Below are positions 36,390-44,679 of a stretch of 64,000 nt of DNA, piece by piece. The notes beneath the pieces are model-generated. The model saw only the letters and a program-made list of their open reading frames with translations, ran no database searches and had not been told where the DNA came from. Where the stretch lies: NCBI GenBank assembly GCA_022510405.1, contig JAFLTP010000014.1, positions 21,946 to 85,945 on the forward strand, in the 5' to 3' direction. Source of the DNA: Muribaculaceae bacterium. Its GTDB lineage: Bacteria > Bacteroidota > Bacteroidia > Bacteroidales > Muribaculaceae. Position 1 is the stretch's first letter. Each line of letters opens with the position of its first letter. The translations under genes and the position numbers were made by a program.

Positions 36390-37247
36390 TCAGCTTTTCA
36401 CTTTCAACTTAGCCTTGGCACCAGCTATCACCTTATGCAAGAACATCCGCCATTTTGTTTCCGGCTCTTCATTGTTGTCAATCACTTCGATCAATGATAT
36501 TATATCCTGTTCCAGATCCACGTCCTTCAAACTTACAGCATGAGGCAAGATTGCGTCCAGCAATCGTTTTGCTCTGGGCAACATAGAACGAAGCCGGATC
36601 ATAACCTCAGCCATTTCCACTGTCATTTTTATTTCCTTCTTTGTCACCCTTCCGGTCCGCTTCTTAGAGATCTTAATGGCTTCGGCATAAAATTTCAATG
36701 ACTCCCTAATATCTCCGGTAGCCGCAAGAAGTTGCGCTGTAGTGCAGAGGGAATCCACAAGTTTGTCAGTGGCAGCGGAAACTCCCGAGTTAACCTTATT
36801 GGAGAGCGAATCGGTAGTGATTTGTTGTTTCACCAATAAGGCTAATGCCTTTTTACGTGAGCGAAGTATCCTGGTAGACAATTCCATCGCCAGAATGTGG
36901 TATTGGCCGAATCTTTCTTCATCCTGCTTCACAAGATTGTCAAGCACTTTGAAGAGGGTTTCTACCTCTTTCTCGCTCTGTTTGTAATTATGCAGGGCGT
37001 AATGAATTTCAGCCAGGTCAAATAACACCGCCACAAACAACGAGCGGAATTCCGGATTCTGATAATCAGGAAATTCCCTCATGATCTTAAGTGCAGCAAC
37101 CGTGCGCTCCATTGCCTCAAGATATTTTGCCTGACTTATATTTTCTCCCGCCTCCTTACGGGTTTGGATAGCGTTTTGCAATATTTCCTTTCCCTCCGGT
37201 GTAATCCCCGGGGCATCCAAATTAAGTTTGAGTTCTATCTGGGTCAT
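36390..37247 (-). CDS. all-helical TPR-like protein, function unknown
   Basis: This 285-residue cytoplasmic protein has no signal peptide. The sequence is predicted to be nearly all helical, with pairs such as YLEAMERTVAALKIMREF and EIHYALHNYKQSEKEVETLF that fit degenerate tetratricopeptide repeats, which bind other proteins. It ends in a basic segment (KAKLKVKS). The stop and start overlaps (ATGA with the thioesterase) place it in the upp-recF-dciA-thioesterase operon. I recall TPR proteins at this spot in other Bacteroidales but no known role. Confidence 0.7.
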   Translation of the reverse strand: MTQIELKLNLDAPGITPEGKEILQNAIQTRKEAGENISQAKYLEAMERTVAALKIMREFPDYQNPEFRSLFVAVLFDLAEIHYALHNYKQSEKEVETLFKVLDNLVKQDEERFGQYHILAMELSTRILRSRKKALALLVKQQITTDSLSNKVNSGVSAATDKLVDSLCTTAQLLAATGDIRESLKFYAEAIKISKKRTGRVTKKEIKMTVEMAEVMIRLRSMLPRAKRLLDAILPHAVSLKDVDLEQDIISLIEVIDNNEEPETKWRMFLHKVIAGAKAKLKVKS

Positions 37248-37696
37248 TTCTGATGATTTTTAGCGTTAATACAAGCTGTGAGTTTTTCCCGCCACTCTTC
37301 ATTAAGAGGTGCGGCTTTTTGCGTGTGGGGATCGAACGACACCATCACAGACTCACATAGCGATTTGACTTCGCCGGTTTCGGAATTCCTCAACATCTGC
37401 AGAAGTTTGAAACTTTTGTCGTGGATAAAGGTACATGTGGTTAGCACTTCAATTTTTTCTCCCCAAAATATGGGAGCGATGAAGGCACAATCTATATTGG
37501 CCACCACTGTGTCCACTTCCTGCCAAGATATGGCCCTACCCAACAGTTCAGTCATAAATGTAGCCTTGCCGGTATCATAATACTGAAGGTAGACGATATT
37601 ATTGACATGTCCCACAACATCCACATCGCTAAAGCGGATCTGGATGGGAAGACAGTTTGAGAATATTTCTATCGATGGAATTTCGTGGGGATTCAT
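37244..37696 (-). CDS. acyl-CoA thioesterase, hot-dog fold (YbgC/4HBT-like)
   Basis: This 150-residue protein has the family signature RFSDVDVVGHVNNIVYLQY (residues 21-39), where the Asp before GHVNN is the usual catalytic residue in 4HBT-like thioesterases. A second part (TFIHDKSFKLLQML) completes the single hot-dog domain. It should hydrolyse short or aromatic acyl-CoA, with the true substrate unknown. It overlaps dciA and the TPR gene by four bases each. Confidence 0.9.
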   Translation of the reverse strand: MNPHEIPSIEIFSNCLPIQIRFSDVDVVGHVNNIVYLQYYDTGKATFMTELLGRAISWQEVDTVVANIDCAFIAPIFWGEKIEVLTTCTFIHDKSFKLLQMLRNSETGEVKSLCESVMVSFDPHTQKAAPLNEEWREKLTACINAKNHQK

Positions 37697-37986
37697 GAAG
37701 TGAATTTAATTTCTGTAATGACTTCTTTTCCGATGTTTTTGTTTATAATCTCTCGTAGACGGCTACGATTCATATGCAATTCATTCCTTAAAGACGCATT
37801 CGGCACACCAATATACATCACACCATTTTTCACCGAAGGTTTTCCCGTCAGTTGGGCAATGCTGCTGCCGGCAACCTGTATCCACATGTCGGCTGCCTTG
37901 AGTTCATCCAACCGATTTTGCATCGAGGTTTGTTCAAGAAGGTCCCGGAGGACATCGCCGACACTTTGTGGAGTATACCGCTGCAT
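37693..37986 (-). CDS. dciA: DciA-family helicase loader (DUF721)
   Basis: This 97-residue protein matches DUF721/DciA: an N-terminal helical part (VGDVLRDLLEQTSMQNRLDE) and a KH-like domain with IAQLTGKPSVKNGVMYIGVP and LRNELHMNRSRL. DciA proteins assist loading of replicative helicase DnaB where DnaC is missing. The position directly after recF, one base away, matches the common recF-dciA order. Confidence 0.9.
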   Translation of the reverse strand: MQRYTPQSVGDVLRDLLEQTSMQNRLDELKAADMWIQVAGSSIAQLTGKPSVKNGVMYIGVPNASLRNELHMNRSRLREIINKNIGKEVITEIKFTS

Positions 37987-37987
37987 A

Positions 37988-39094
37988 TCATTCAGGCGTT
38001 AACGGAGTGAATTCTCCTTCCGATACATTTATAAGGGTTTTCGGTCCGTTTATTACTGATAAAATATCATCAAGATGCTTACGGTTGGTATCAGTGATAA
38101 AAATCTGCCCGAAATCTTCCGCATTGGTTACTTCCTTCATAATATTCTCCACTCTGGAAGCATCCAATTTATCGAAGATATCATCGAGCAAAAGCAAAGG
38201 AGTTATCCCTTTTTGTTGCTTTAGATAACGGAAAATGGCAAGTCGCAGCGCCACAGCAAAAGTCTTCAATTGTCCCTGACTGCCCAAGGTCCGAAGACTG
38301 TAGCCGTCGAGACTTGATTCTATGTCATCACGATGAATACCGGCGGAGGTGAAACCCAAGACTTGATCTTTGGCCCTATGGGAATCAAGCACCTCCTTCA
38401 TCGTGGCATCATTAAGTTTGCTTTTATATTTGATTTCAGTTTTTTCGTGACCTCCGGAAATCCTTTCATAGATTTGAGCCACTATGGGACCTATTTTTTC
38501 CACCCATTCCTTTCTGGCCGAATGAATGATAGCCCCTGTCTCCTCCATAGTGTTTTCTATGGATTCATAAAGTATGGGGTCTTTCACCCCGGCCCTGAGC
38601 ATCTTGTTGCGATTCTCAAGCGCCCGGTTATACCTAATCAAGGCGGAAAGATATGTGGGATCTGCCTGAGAGATTACCATATCCATGAGTTTACGCCTTT
38701 CCTCTCCGCTACCCGAAACTATCCTGGAGTCATCCGGAGTGGATATAACGATGGGATAACTTCCGATATGTTCAGAAAATTTAGCATATTCCTTGCCGTT
38801 GCGCTTCAGACTTTTTCGTTTCCCTTTTGCAAGTCCGCAAGAAATAGTGTCTTTGGCATCGGAGTCGGTATGAAATTCGCCTTTCACAAGCATCAGGTCC
38901 TCGCCATGTTTCACAAGGGAAGAATCAGGAATTGAAGACATCGGTCTTGCCATGCTCAACAGATGAATTGCATCCAAAAGATTGCTTTTCCCCATGCCGT
39001 TCATTCCCAACAGACAGTTCACACCGGGAGAGAATTCCAATTTGGCACTTGGAATATTCTTGAAATTCAATATTTCTATATTGTCAAGAGTCAT
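37988..39094 (-). CDS. recF: DNA replication and repair protein RecF
   Basis: This 368-residue SMC-like ATPase helps load RecA at gaps. The Walker A motif GMNGMGKS is at residues 30-37. The ABC signature is in RTLGSQGQLKTFAVAL and Walker B in LLLLDDIFDKLD, followed by the D-loop. Length is normal. The start overlaps the upp stop (ATGA). Confidence 0.95.
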   Translation of the reverse strand: MTLDNIEILNFKNIPSAKLEFSPGVNCLLGMNGMGKSNLLDAIHLLSMARPMSSIPDSSLVKHGEDLMLVKGEFHTDSDAKDTISCGLAKGKRKSLKRNGKEYAKFSEHIGSYPIVISTPDDSRIVSGSGEERRKLMDMVISQADPTYLSALIRYNRALENRNKMLRAGVKDPILYESIENTMEETGAIIHSARKEWVEKIGPIVAQIYERISGGHEKTEIKYKSKLNDATMKEVLDSHRAKDQVLGFTSAGIHRDDIESSLDGYSLRTLGSQGQLKTFAVALRLAIFRYLKQQKGITPLLLLDDIFDKLDASRVENIMKEVTNAEDFGQIFITDTNRKHLDDILSVINGPKTLINVSEGEFTPLTPE

Positions 39095-39750
39095 AATTTC
39101 TCACCGAACGCAAGATCTCCGGCGTCTCCCAATCCTGGAACGATGTAACTGTGACTGTTGATTTCCGGGTCGATTGCAGCAGTCCAGATGGTGGTTTTGT
39201 CCTGAGGCATCACCTTGGCCACATAGTCTATAGCCTGTTGTGAGGCAATCACAGACGCAATATGCACTTTCCTCGGAACACCGTTGTTTAAGAGAGCCCG
39301 ATAGCCCAGCTCCATGGAACTGCCTGTGGCTAACATTGGATCCACAATTATCAAGGTTTTCCCCTCTATATCGGGTGATGCGAGATATTCCACCAAAACA
39401 TCAAATTTGTCACCTTTTTCCTTATATTTTCTATAGGCGCTCACAAACGCGTTTTCAGCATGATCGAAATAATTCAGGAACCCGTGATGGAACGGGAGCC
39501 CGGCCCTGAGTATGGTTGCCAACACAACTTTATCCGATGACTCCTTCACAACAGCCTTTGCTAATGGAGTGGTGACTTGTTCGTCATGATAATCCAACCT
39601 TTTAGAGATTTCATAAGCCATTATTTCACCAATTCTTTCAAGATTTCTGCGAAATCGAAGCGGGTCCGTTTGAATTGAAGTGTCGCGTAGTTCCCTCATA
39701 AATCTGTTCAAAAGTGAGGGTGTTTTCTCAAGGTTTATAATTTCTATCAT
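39091..39750 (-). CDS. upp: uracil phosphoribosyltransferase
   Basis: This encodes 219 residues from ATG 39750 (MIEIINLEKTPSLL). A longer frame up to 39843 is open but runs through the promoter and into the tRNA leader. The enzyme makes UMP from uracil and PRPP in pyrimidine salvage. The PRPP loop is IIVDPMLATGSSM at about 131-143, and GDAGDLAFGEKL at the end is the uracil-binding C-terminus. It leads an operon with recF, dciA, thioesterase and the TPR gene. Confidence 0.95.
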   Translation of the reverse strand: MIEIINLEKTPSLLNRFMRELRDTSIQTDPLRFRRNLERIGEIMAYEISKRLDYHDEQVTTPLAKAVVKESSDKVVLATILRAGLPFHHGFLNYFDHAENAFVSAYRKYKEKGDKFDVLVEYLASPDIEGKTLIIVDPMLATGSSMELGYRALLNNGVPRKVHIASVIASQQAIDYVAKVMPQDKTTIWTAAIDPEINSHSYIVPGLGDAGDLAFGEKL

Positions 39751-39764
39751 GGCACGAGTTTTTG

Positions 39765-39772
39765 CAAATTTA
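39765..39772 (-). promoter_or_regulatory. TAnnTTTG -7 element of upp-recF operon
   Basis: On the minus strand this is TAAATTTG followed by CA, 14 bases before the upp ATG. It is back to back with the tRNA-Tyr promoter. Confidence 0.5.
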
Positions 39773-39781
39773 TCAAAATTC

Positions 39782-39812
39782 TTGCATAAATTGTAGAATA
39801 TAATTAAATTTG
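39782..39812 (+). promoter_or_regulatory. Bacteroides-type promoter of tRNA-Tyr
   Basis: TTG at 39782-39784 and TAAATTTG at 39805-39812 are 20 bases apart, matching the -33/-7 layout. The tRNA begins about 31 bases after the -7 element. Confidence 0.6.
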
Positions 39813-39843
39813 CATTGAAATAAGTGAGAGAACACTGTTTCAA

Positions 39844-39926
39844 GGGTGGATACCAGAGTGGCCAAATGGGGCAGACTGTAAATCTGCTGGCTTACGCCTT
39901 CGGTGGTTCGAATCCATCTCCACCCA
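39844..39926 (+). tRNA. tRNA-Tyr (GTA)
   Basis: An 83-base class II tRNA gene. The acceptor stem GGGTGGA (39844-39850) pairs with TCCACCC (39919-39925) and A is the discriminator base. The anticodon stem GCAGA/TCTGC encloses loop CTGTAAA with anticodon GTA. A long variable arm (CTGGCTTACGCCTTCGG) and the T arm with GGTTCGAATCC follow. CCA is not encoded. A hairpin terminator starts 4 bases later. Confidence 0.95.
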
Positions 39927-39929
39927 CTA

Positions 39930-39960
39930 AAAAAGGATGCTTTTTAAAGGCATCCTTTTT
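39930..39960. terminator. bidirectional terminator between tRNA-Tyr and hepT-like gene
   Basis: An 11-bp perfect stem AAAAAGGATGC (39930-39940) and GCATCCTTTTT (39950-39960) has A and T runs on both sides. It can end the tRNA transcript on plus and the hepT transcript on minus, whose stop is at 39964. Confidence 0.85.
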
Positions 39961-39963
39961 CTA

Positions 39964-40299
39964 TTATTCTATCTGTTGTAATAAAATTTTTAAATCAGGA
40001 ATATCATTCTTACAAATTTCAAAAACAATCTCAGGACTTATTGTATAATATCCATGCACTAAGACATGTCTGAGTTTTATATAATCATTCCAATTTATAA
40101 AAGAATTAGTGGTTCTAAACTCTTCTGTCAATAAATTTGAAGCTTCTCCTATTATTTCAAGATTCTTCACCACCGCATAAAAGAGAACCCCCTCTCCTCT
40201 CATGTCATCCAAACTTTTATCCTTCATAAAAGTTTCTATCTTATCGATTGCCTTCTTTATATGAAGGATGCGGGATGGATCTTTAAGCTTCTCTCTCAT
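39964..40299 (-). CDS. HepT-like HEPN ribonuclease toxin (DUF86)
   Basis: This 111-residue all-helical protein contains RHVLVHGY with Arg77, His82 and Tyr84, the RX4HXY active site of HEPN toxins, which cut RNA (some target tRNA ends). In type VII systems the partner nucleotidyltransferase adds AMP to the Tyr of this motif and silences it. The reading frame overlaps the end of the MNT gene by 17 bases, the standard order for antidote and toxin. A defence or stress role is inferred from the family only. Confidence 0.87.
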   Translation of the reverse strand: MREKLKDPSRILHIKKAIDKIETFMKDKSLDDMRGEGVLFYAVVKNLEIIGEASNLLTEEFRTTNSFINWNDYIKLRHVLVHGYYTISPEIVFEICKNDIPDLKILLQQIE

Positions 40300-40573
40300 A
40301 AATTAAGATCTTATCCTTTTCTATGTAAGGCTTGATCCATGGAACTAAAGATTTTTCCTCCACCAAATCTACATTCCTTTGTAGTCTTGCCTCCAAATCG
40401 TTTATAATACTTATAAATTTCATGCCGATTTTTGTTTTTTCGGTAAAATTTATAAGTATATCCACATCACTGTCTTCTCTTGCATCTCCTCTTGCAAAAG
40501 AACCAAAAAGCCAAGCTTTATCAATTGGCTGAGACGAAAAGTATTCTCTTATTATGTTGAGATCTATTGTCAT
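40283..40573 (-). CDS. MntA-like minimal nucleotidyltransferase antitoxin
   Basis: This 96-residue protein has the minimal nucleotidyltransferase signature GSFARGDAREDSDVD at residues 24-38, exactly GSX10DXD with both metal-binding Asp residues intact. In MntA-HepT systems it transfers AMP from ATP to the HEPN toxin. It is encoded first, with the toxin overlapping its 3' end. The pair lies between aspC and tRNA-Tyr, and the aspC stop is 6 bases upstream. Confidence 0.87.
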   Translation of the reverse strand: MTIDLNIIREYFSSQPIDKAWLFGSFARGDAREDSDVDILINFTEKTKIGMKFISIINDLEARLQRNVDLVEEKSLVPWIKPYIEKDKILIYEREA

Positions 40574-40578
40574 CTACA

Positions 40579-41766
40579 TTATTTGAGTTTGGAGGAAGCT
40601 TCTCGGATCCTGCGCATGGCTTCGCGGATATTATCATCGGAAGTGGCATAGCTCAAACGCATGTATCCCGGGGCACAGAACGCCTCTCCGTCCACACAGG
40701 CCACATGTGCCTCTTGAAGCAAATACATGGTGTAGTCACCGCTGCTCTTTATCTCATAATCTCCATATTTCTTACCGATAAATGATGTCACATCCGGGAA
40801 AAGATAGAAAGCGCCTTCCGGCTTGTTAACCTTCCAACCCTCTATATCTTTTGCCAATTCCACAATCAAGTCTCTGCGACGTTCAAAGGCTTTACGCATA
40901 TCTTCTACACAAGTCTGTGGACCTTCATATGCCGCTTCCGCTGCTTTCTGTGCTATGGACGATGCTCCGGAGGTATATTGGCCTTGCAATTTGTTACATG
41001 CTTTTGCAACATCCAACGGCCCGGCAAGATAACCCACACGCCATCCCGTCATGGCGTATGCTTTTGAAACACCATTGATTATTACTGTGCGGTCTTTCAT
41101 CCAGTCATTGTCCGCGATTGAGGAAACGCCACCCACAAAATTGATATGCTCATAAATCTCATCACTCATCACTGTGATGTCGGGATATTTTTTTAGCACC
41201 TCCGCCAAGGCCTTCAATTCATCTTTTGTATAAACCGAGCCCGTGGGGTTACAAGGAGAATTAAGCAGTAGCATCCTAGATTTAGGAGTGATGGCCGCTT
41301 CAAGTTGGGACGGTGTGATTTTGAAATCATTTTCGAGACCGGCAGGCACCAAAACCGACTTTCCTTCAGCCAATTTCACCATCTCAACATAACTTACCCA
41401 TGCCGGAGTGGGTATAATAACCTCATCACCCGGATTTATCAAGGAAAGTATCACATTGGCAAGTTCCTGTTTTGCTCCGTTACCCACAACGATTTGGTCA
41501 GGACTGTAGCTTAAACCGTTCTCTTTCTCCAACTTGTTGCAGATCGCTTTCCTGAGGGAAAGATAGCCTGCCACGGGTGTATACCGGGAGAAATTATCAT
41601 CGATGGCTTTCTTGGCTGCCTCCTTAATAAAATCAGGGGTATCGAAATCCGGTTCACCGACCGACATATTTATTACATCAATACCTGCCGCCTTAAGTTC
41701 GGCACTCTTTTGCGACATGGCTAATGTAGCTGACGGAGAGAGATTCTTTATCCTGTTTGATATCAT
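40579..41766 (-). CDS. aspC: PLP-dependent aspartate/aromatic aminotransferase (class I)
   Basis: This 395-residue fold-type I aminotransferase probably interconverts aspartate and oxaloacetate with glutamate/2-oxoglutarate. Blocks seen: NMSVGEPDFDTP near the start, NSPCNPTGSVY, SDEIYEHI, and the PLP-lysine region SKAYAMTGWRVGY near 235. The C-terminal MRLSYATSDD carries the carboxylate-binding Arg. It fits the Bacillus-type aspartate aminotransferase subgroup. The upstream gap holds repeats and a hairpin. Confidence 0.9.
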   Translation of the reverse strand: MISNRIKNLSPSATLAMSQKSAELKAAGIDVINMSVGEPDFDTPDFIKEAAKKAIDDNFSRYTPVAGYLSLRKAICNKLEKENGLSYSPDQIVVGNGAKQELANVILSLINPGDEVIIPTPAWVSYVEMVKLAEGKSVLVPAGLENDFKITPSQLEAAITPKSRMLLLNSPCNPTGSVYTKDELKALAEVLKKYPDITVMSDEIYEHINFVGGVSSIADNDWMKDRTVIINGVSKAYAMTGWRVGYLAGPLDVAKACNKLQGQYTSGASSIAQKAAEAAYEGPQTCVEDMRKAFERRRDLIVELAKDIEGWKVNKPEGAFYLFPDVTSFIGKKYGDYEIKSSGDYTMYLLQEAHVACVDGEAFCAPGYMRLSYATSDDNIREAMRRIREASSKLK

Positions 41767-41884
41767 GAGTGAGTTATAAGTTGTGAGTTGTAAGTTTTAA
41801 GTGAGAATTATAGTTGTGAGTTGTAAGCTATGGGTTGTAAGTTGTGAGAAATTCTTAAATCTCACAACTTAAAACTTAAAACCC
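41767..41884. repeat. inverted 7-nt-repeat arrays with hairpin between pfkA and aspC
   Basis: The left part, on the aspC coding strand, reads AACTTAC, AACTCAC, AACTTAT, AACTCAC up to the start. The right part (about 41862-41884) has the same units on the other strand. Their junction forms a perfect 11-bp inverted repeat TAAGTTGTGAG/CTCACAACTTA with a 12-base loop. Confidence 0.75.
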
Positions 41885-41890
41885 AACACT

Positions 41891-42871
41891 TTAAATAGAT
41901 AGTCTTCTTAGAGTATTCATCAATTCCTGATCTATGGGTTTGTCATTCTTGATGGCCTTTGTGAACGGAACGTAAACGATCTCATCATTCTTGATTCCAA
42001 CCATCACATTTCTTTGGTCATCAAGTAACGCATCCACAGCGGCTGCTCCCATGCGAGAAGCAAGGATACGGTCGTAGGCTGTCGGAGAACCACCTCTCTG
42101 AAGGTGTCCCAATATACTGACTCTCACATCATAATCCGGATATTGCTCCTTCACTCTTGCGGCAAGACCCAAGGCACCCCCTGTGGAAGGTGATTCAGCC
42201 ACAAGCACTATTGAAGAGTTCTTTGATTTTCGGAAACCGTTGGCGATAAGTTCGTCAAGCTGTTCGGCCTGGGTTGAAATTTCCGGAATAATGGCAGCCT
42301 CGGCTCCGGAAGCAATGGCACCGTTAAGAGCCAAGAATCCGGCATCACGGCCCATAACCTCGATGAAGAAAAGACGTTCGTGAGATGTAGCGGTGTCTCT
42401 GATTTTGTCCACACAATCCATAATTGTGTTCAAGGCTGTGTCATATCCTATGGTGGAGTCTGTGCCATAGAGGTCGTTGTCTATGGTGCCGGGAAGTCCT
42501 ACAACCTGAAAATTGAATTCGTTTGCGAATATACGCGCACCCGTGAGCGAACCGTCACCACCTATCACCACCAAAGAGTCGATGCCGTGACGTTGCAAAA
42601 CATCATAAGCACATTGCCTTCCTTCCGGTGTCTGGAATTCCTTGCATCGAGCGGTCTTTAGAATCGTACCTCCCCTTTGGATAATGTTTGATACGTTTTG
42701 AGTGGAAAACTCCTGGATTTCATCGGTGATAAGTCCACGATATCCACGCATGATTCCGTAAACTTTAAATCCGGCTACTATTGCTGCACGTGTCACCGCA
42801 CGGATCGCGGCGTTCATTCCCGGGGCGTCACCTCCTGAGGTGAGAATTCCCACTGCTCTTTGATGGCTCAT
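41891..42871 (-). CDS. pfkA: ATP-dependent 6-phosphofructokinase
   Basis: This 326-residue glycolytic enzyme phosphorylates fructose-6-phosphate. The nucleotide loop [13 protein letters not shown] is at 13-25, GGDGSLTGA near 103, and the catalytic GTIDNDL near 124. Gly at the GGDGS position favours ATP over pyrophosphate (PPi enzymes usually have Asp there). Length matches bacterial PfkA. It lies alone between repeat gaps; its divergent neighbour is the HAD gene. Confidence 0.95.
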   Translation of the reverse strand: MSHQRAVGILTSGGDAPGMNAAIRAVTRAAIVAGFKVYGIMRGYRGLITDEIQEFSTQNVSNIIQRGGTILKTARCKEFQTPEGRQCAYDVLQRHGIDSLVVIGGDGSLTGARIFANEFNFQVVGLPGTIDNDLYGTDSTIGYDTALNTIMDCVDKIRDTATSHERLFFIEVMGRDAGFLALNGAIASGAEAAIIPEISTQAEQLDELIANGFRKSKNSSIVLVAESPSTGGALGLAARVKEQYPDYDVRVSILGHLQRGGSPTAYDRILASRMGAAAVDALLDDQRNVMVGIKNDEIVYVPFTKAIKNDKPIDQELMNTLRRLSI

Positions 42872-42960
42872 GATTTAGGTTTTTTATGTTGTAAGTTATT
42901 CGTTTTAGGTTGTAAGTTGACAAAATTAAATATTTTGGGGGTACTGACAAAAAATTTGGT

Positions 42961-42968
42961 TAAATTTG
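42961..42968 (+). promoter_or_regulatory. TAnnTTTG -7 element of the HAD-ribF operon
   Basis: TAAATTTG followed by CC matches the -7 consensus; TTTG at 42934-42937 is 23 bases upstream, slightly far for -33. The leader would be about 60 bases. Confidence 0.45.
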
Positions 42969-43031
42969 CCTTTAATCTTTTTTCAACTATTAAACTATGT
43001 TCGGTGCGATTTGCACTCATCTCTAAAATAA

Positions 43032-43679
43032 ATGGATAAAATAAAAAACATAATATTCGACCTCGGTGGAGTTATAATCGATCTTGAGCGCCGCATGGCT
43101 ATTGATGCCCTCGACCGCCTTGGAATCAAGGATGCTTCGGCTCTTCTTGGTGAATACGAACAGAAAGGTCCTTTCCTCATGCTCGAGAAAGGAGAGATTT
43201 CCTCTTCTGAACTTTATGACATCCTCCTTCCTAATTGTAAGGAAGGCACTACTTGCAACGACATTAGGGATGCCTTCGAAGAATTCCTTCGCGACATACC
43301 GGTGCAAAGATTGGAGATGCTGGATAAATTACGTGAAAAGGGTTATAAGCTATATGTGCTCTCAAACACTAACCCTATCATGTACAACCATTGGATTGAC
43401 AATGCCTTCCGCAATGACGGGAAATCCGTCAACGACTATTTCGATGGAATCGTTACCTCATTCCAGGAGAGAATGTGCAAACCGGATCCCGAGTTGTTTA
43501 AAAAAGTTACACAAAAATATCATCTAAATCCTGAGGAGACTTTGATGCTTGATGATTCGGAGGCAAATGTAAAGGCCGCAAGAAGTATAGGTCTACAGGC
43601 TGTCAGAATTATGCCTTCCGGGCATGATTCTTTTATGGAGGTGTGCCAAAAATTACTGGAGGAAGATCCAAAATCATGA
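43032..43679 (+). CDS. HAD-superfamily hydrolase
   Basis: This 215-residue protein has HAD motif I FDLGGVIIDLE (nucleophile Asp10 and the acid-base Asp normally two further on is replaced by Gly), motif II VLSNTN and motif IV LDDSEANV. The fold is of the YihX/epoxide-hydrolase-N-like type, which includes sugar and nucleotide phosphatases. The GGVI motif is usual in this subfamily. The stop overlaps the ribF start (ATGA), so it could be a phosphatase in flavin synthesis, though this is only positional evidence. Confidence 0.87.
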   Translation: MDKIKNIIFDLGGVIIDLERRMAIDALDRLGIKDASALLGEYEQKGPFLMLEKGEISSSELYDILLPNCKEGTTCNDIRDAFEEFLRDIPVQRLEMLDKLREKGYKLYVLSNTNPIMYNHWIDNAFRNDGKSVNDYFDGIVTSFQERMCKPDPELFKKVTQKYHLNPEETLMLDDSEANVKAARSIGLQAVRIMPSGHDSFMEVCQKLLEEDPKS

Positions 43680-44569
43680 AAAAAAGAGTTGCTGCCATAG
43701 GCACCTTTGACGGCGTTCACACAGGACATTTATCTGTTTTGAAGGCTTTGACTCGATATGCCGGGGAAAATGATATGGAACCCGTGGCTATCACTTTCAA
43801 AAAGCATCCTTTGGCTGTGATAGATCCTTCCAGAATTCCAACCGAACTCACTCCCTTATGGAAAAAGAAAAAACTCTTGCAGGAAGTCGGGGCTATGCCT
43901 TTGGTGCTTGATTTTGATGAACCGATGCGTGCCACTACTGCCCGAGAATGGATGAAACGTCTTCGGGATGAGTTCCAAGTCATGGCGTTGGTTATAGGAT
44001 ATGACAATACTTTCGGATGCGATGGTATCAATCTTTCTCTTGAAGACTACAAGATTATAGGGAATGAGGAAGGTATTGAAGTCCTCACTGCCGAGGAAAT
44101 AAAAGGTGTCAGCAGTTCTTCGATTCGAAAAGCTGTCAAAGCCGGTGAAATGGAGACCGCACAGAAAATGCTGGGGCGACCCTTTTCTATCACTGCTCAG
44201 GTAGTGACCGGAAACGGATTGGGACACACAATCGGGTTCCCTACAGCCAATATCGATGTACCAAAAGGAGCCGCACTTCCCAAACCGGGTGTCTACGCCG
44301 GGATTGTCAAGACTTTGGATGATGGTGTGAAACATCCGGCAATGATTAATATAGGAACCCGTCCCACTGTTATGCGTGGTAATGACACCGTGATTGAAGC
44401 GCATGTCATCAATTGGAACGGAGACCTTTATGGAAAGGATATCACTGTCAGGTTTCTAAAAAGACTTCGGGATGAACAAAAATTCAATTCCATTGATGCC
44501 CTTAAAAACCAGCTCGCCCTTGACCGTTCCAACTCTTTGGAAATAGCCACTCAACCCTCCTCAAAATAA
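43676..44569 (+). CDS. ribF: bifunctional riboflavin kinase/FAD synthetase
   Basis: This encodes 297 residues from ATG 43676 (MKKRVAAIGTFDGVHTGHL). The N-terminal nucleotidyltransferase with GTFDGVHTGHL and GVSSSSIRKAVKAGE makes FAD, and the C-terminal riboflavin kinase with GHTIGFPTANI makes FMN. An in-frame start at 43643 would overlap the HAD gene by 12 codons and is less likely. It is co-translated with the HAD hydrolase. Confidence 0.95.
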   Translation: MKKRVAAIGTFDGVHTGHLSVLKALTRYAGENDMEPVAITFKKHPLAVIDPSRIPTELTPLWKKKKLLQEVGAMPLVLDFDEPMRATTAREWMKRLRDEFQVMALVIGYDNTFGCDGINLSLEDYKIIGNEEGIEVLTAEEIKGVSSSSIRKAVKAGEMETAQKMLGRPFSITAQVVTGNGLGHTIGFPTANIDVPKGAALPKPGVYAGIVKTLDDGVKHPAMINIGTRPTVMRGNDTVIEAHVINWNGDLYGKDITVRFLKRLRDEQKFNSIDALKNQLALDRSNSLEIATQPSSK

Positions 44570-44572
44570 CAG

Positions 44573-44660
44573 ACTACTAAACCACTAGACTACAAGACTA
44601 CTAAACTACCAGACTACCAGACTACCAGACTACCAGACTACTAGACTACCAGACCACCAG
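44573..44660 (+). repeat. 8-nt-period array ACTACCAG
   Basis: Eleven units of eight bases run without gap: ACTACTAA, ACCACTAG, ACTACAAG, ACTACTAA, ACTACCAG four times, ACTACTAG, ACTACCAG, ACCACCAG. The array begins four bases after the ribF stop (44569) and ends 20 bases before the next ATG. It is nearly free of T-rich or G-rich structure. Confidence 0.9.
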
Positions 44661-44679
44661 ACAACAAAAACTCAACCAT

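Noticed and set aside
38333..38935. 200-residue frame on the plus strand
   Set aside because: It lies antisense inside recF, which is intact.
39751..39843. Extended upp start at 39843
   Set aside because: The extension crosses the TAnnTTTG promoter and tRNA promoter; ATG 39750 gives the usual protein start.
44573..44660. CRISPR-like array
   Set aside because: It has 8-base units without spacers and no cas genes nearby; it is a simple tandem repeat.
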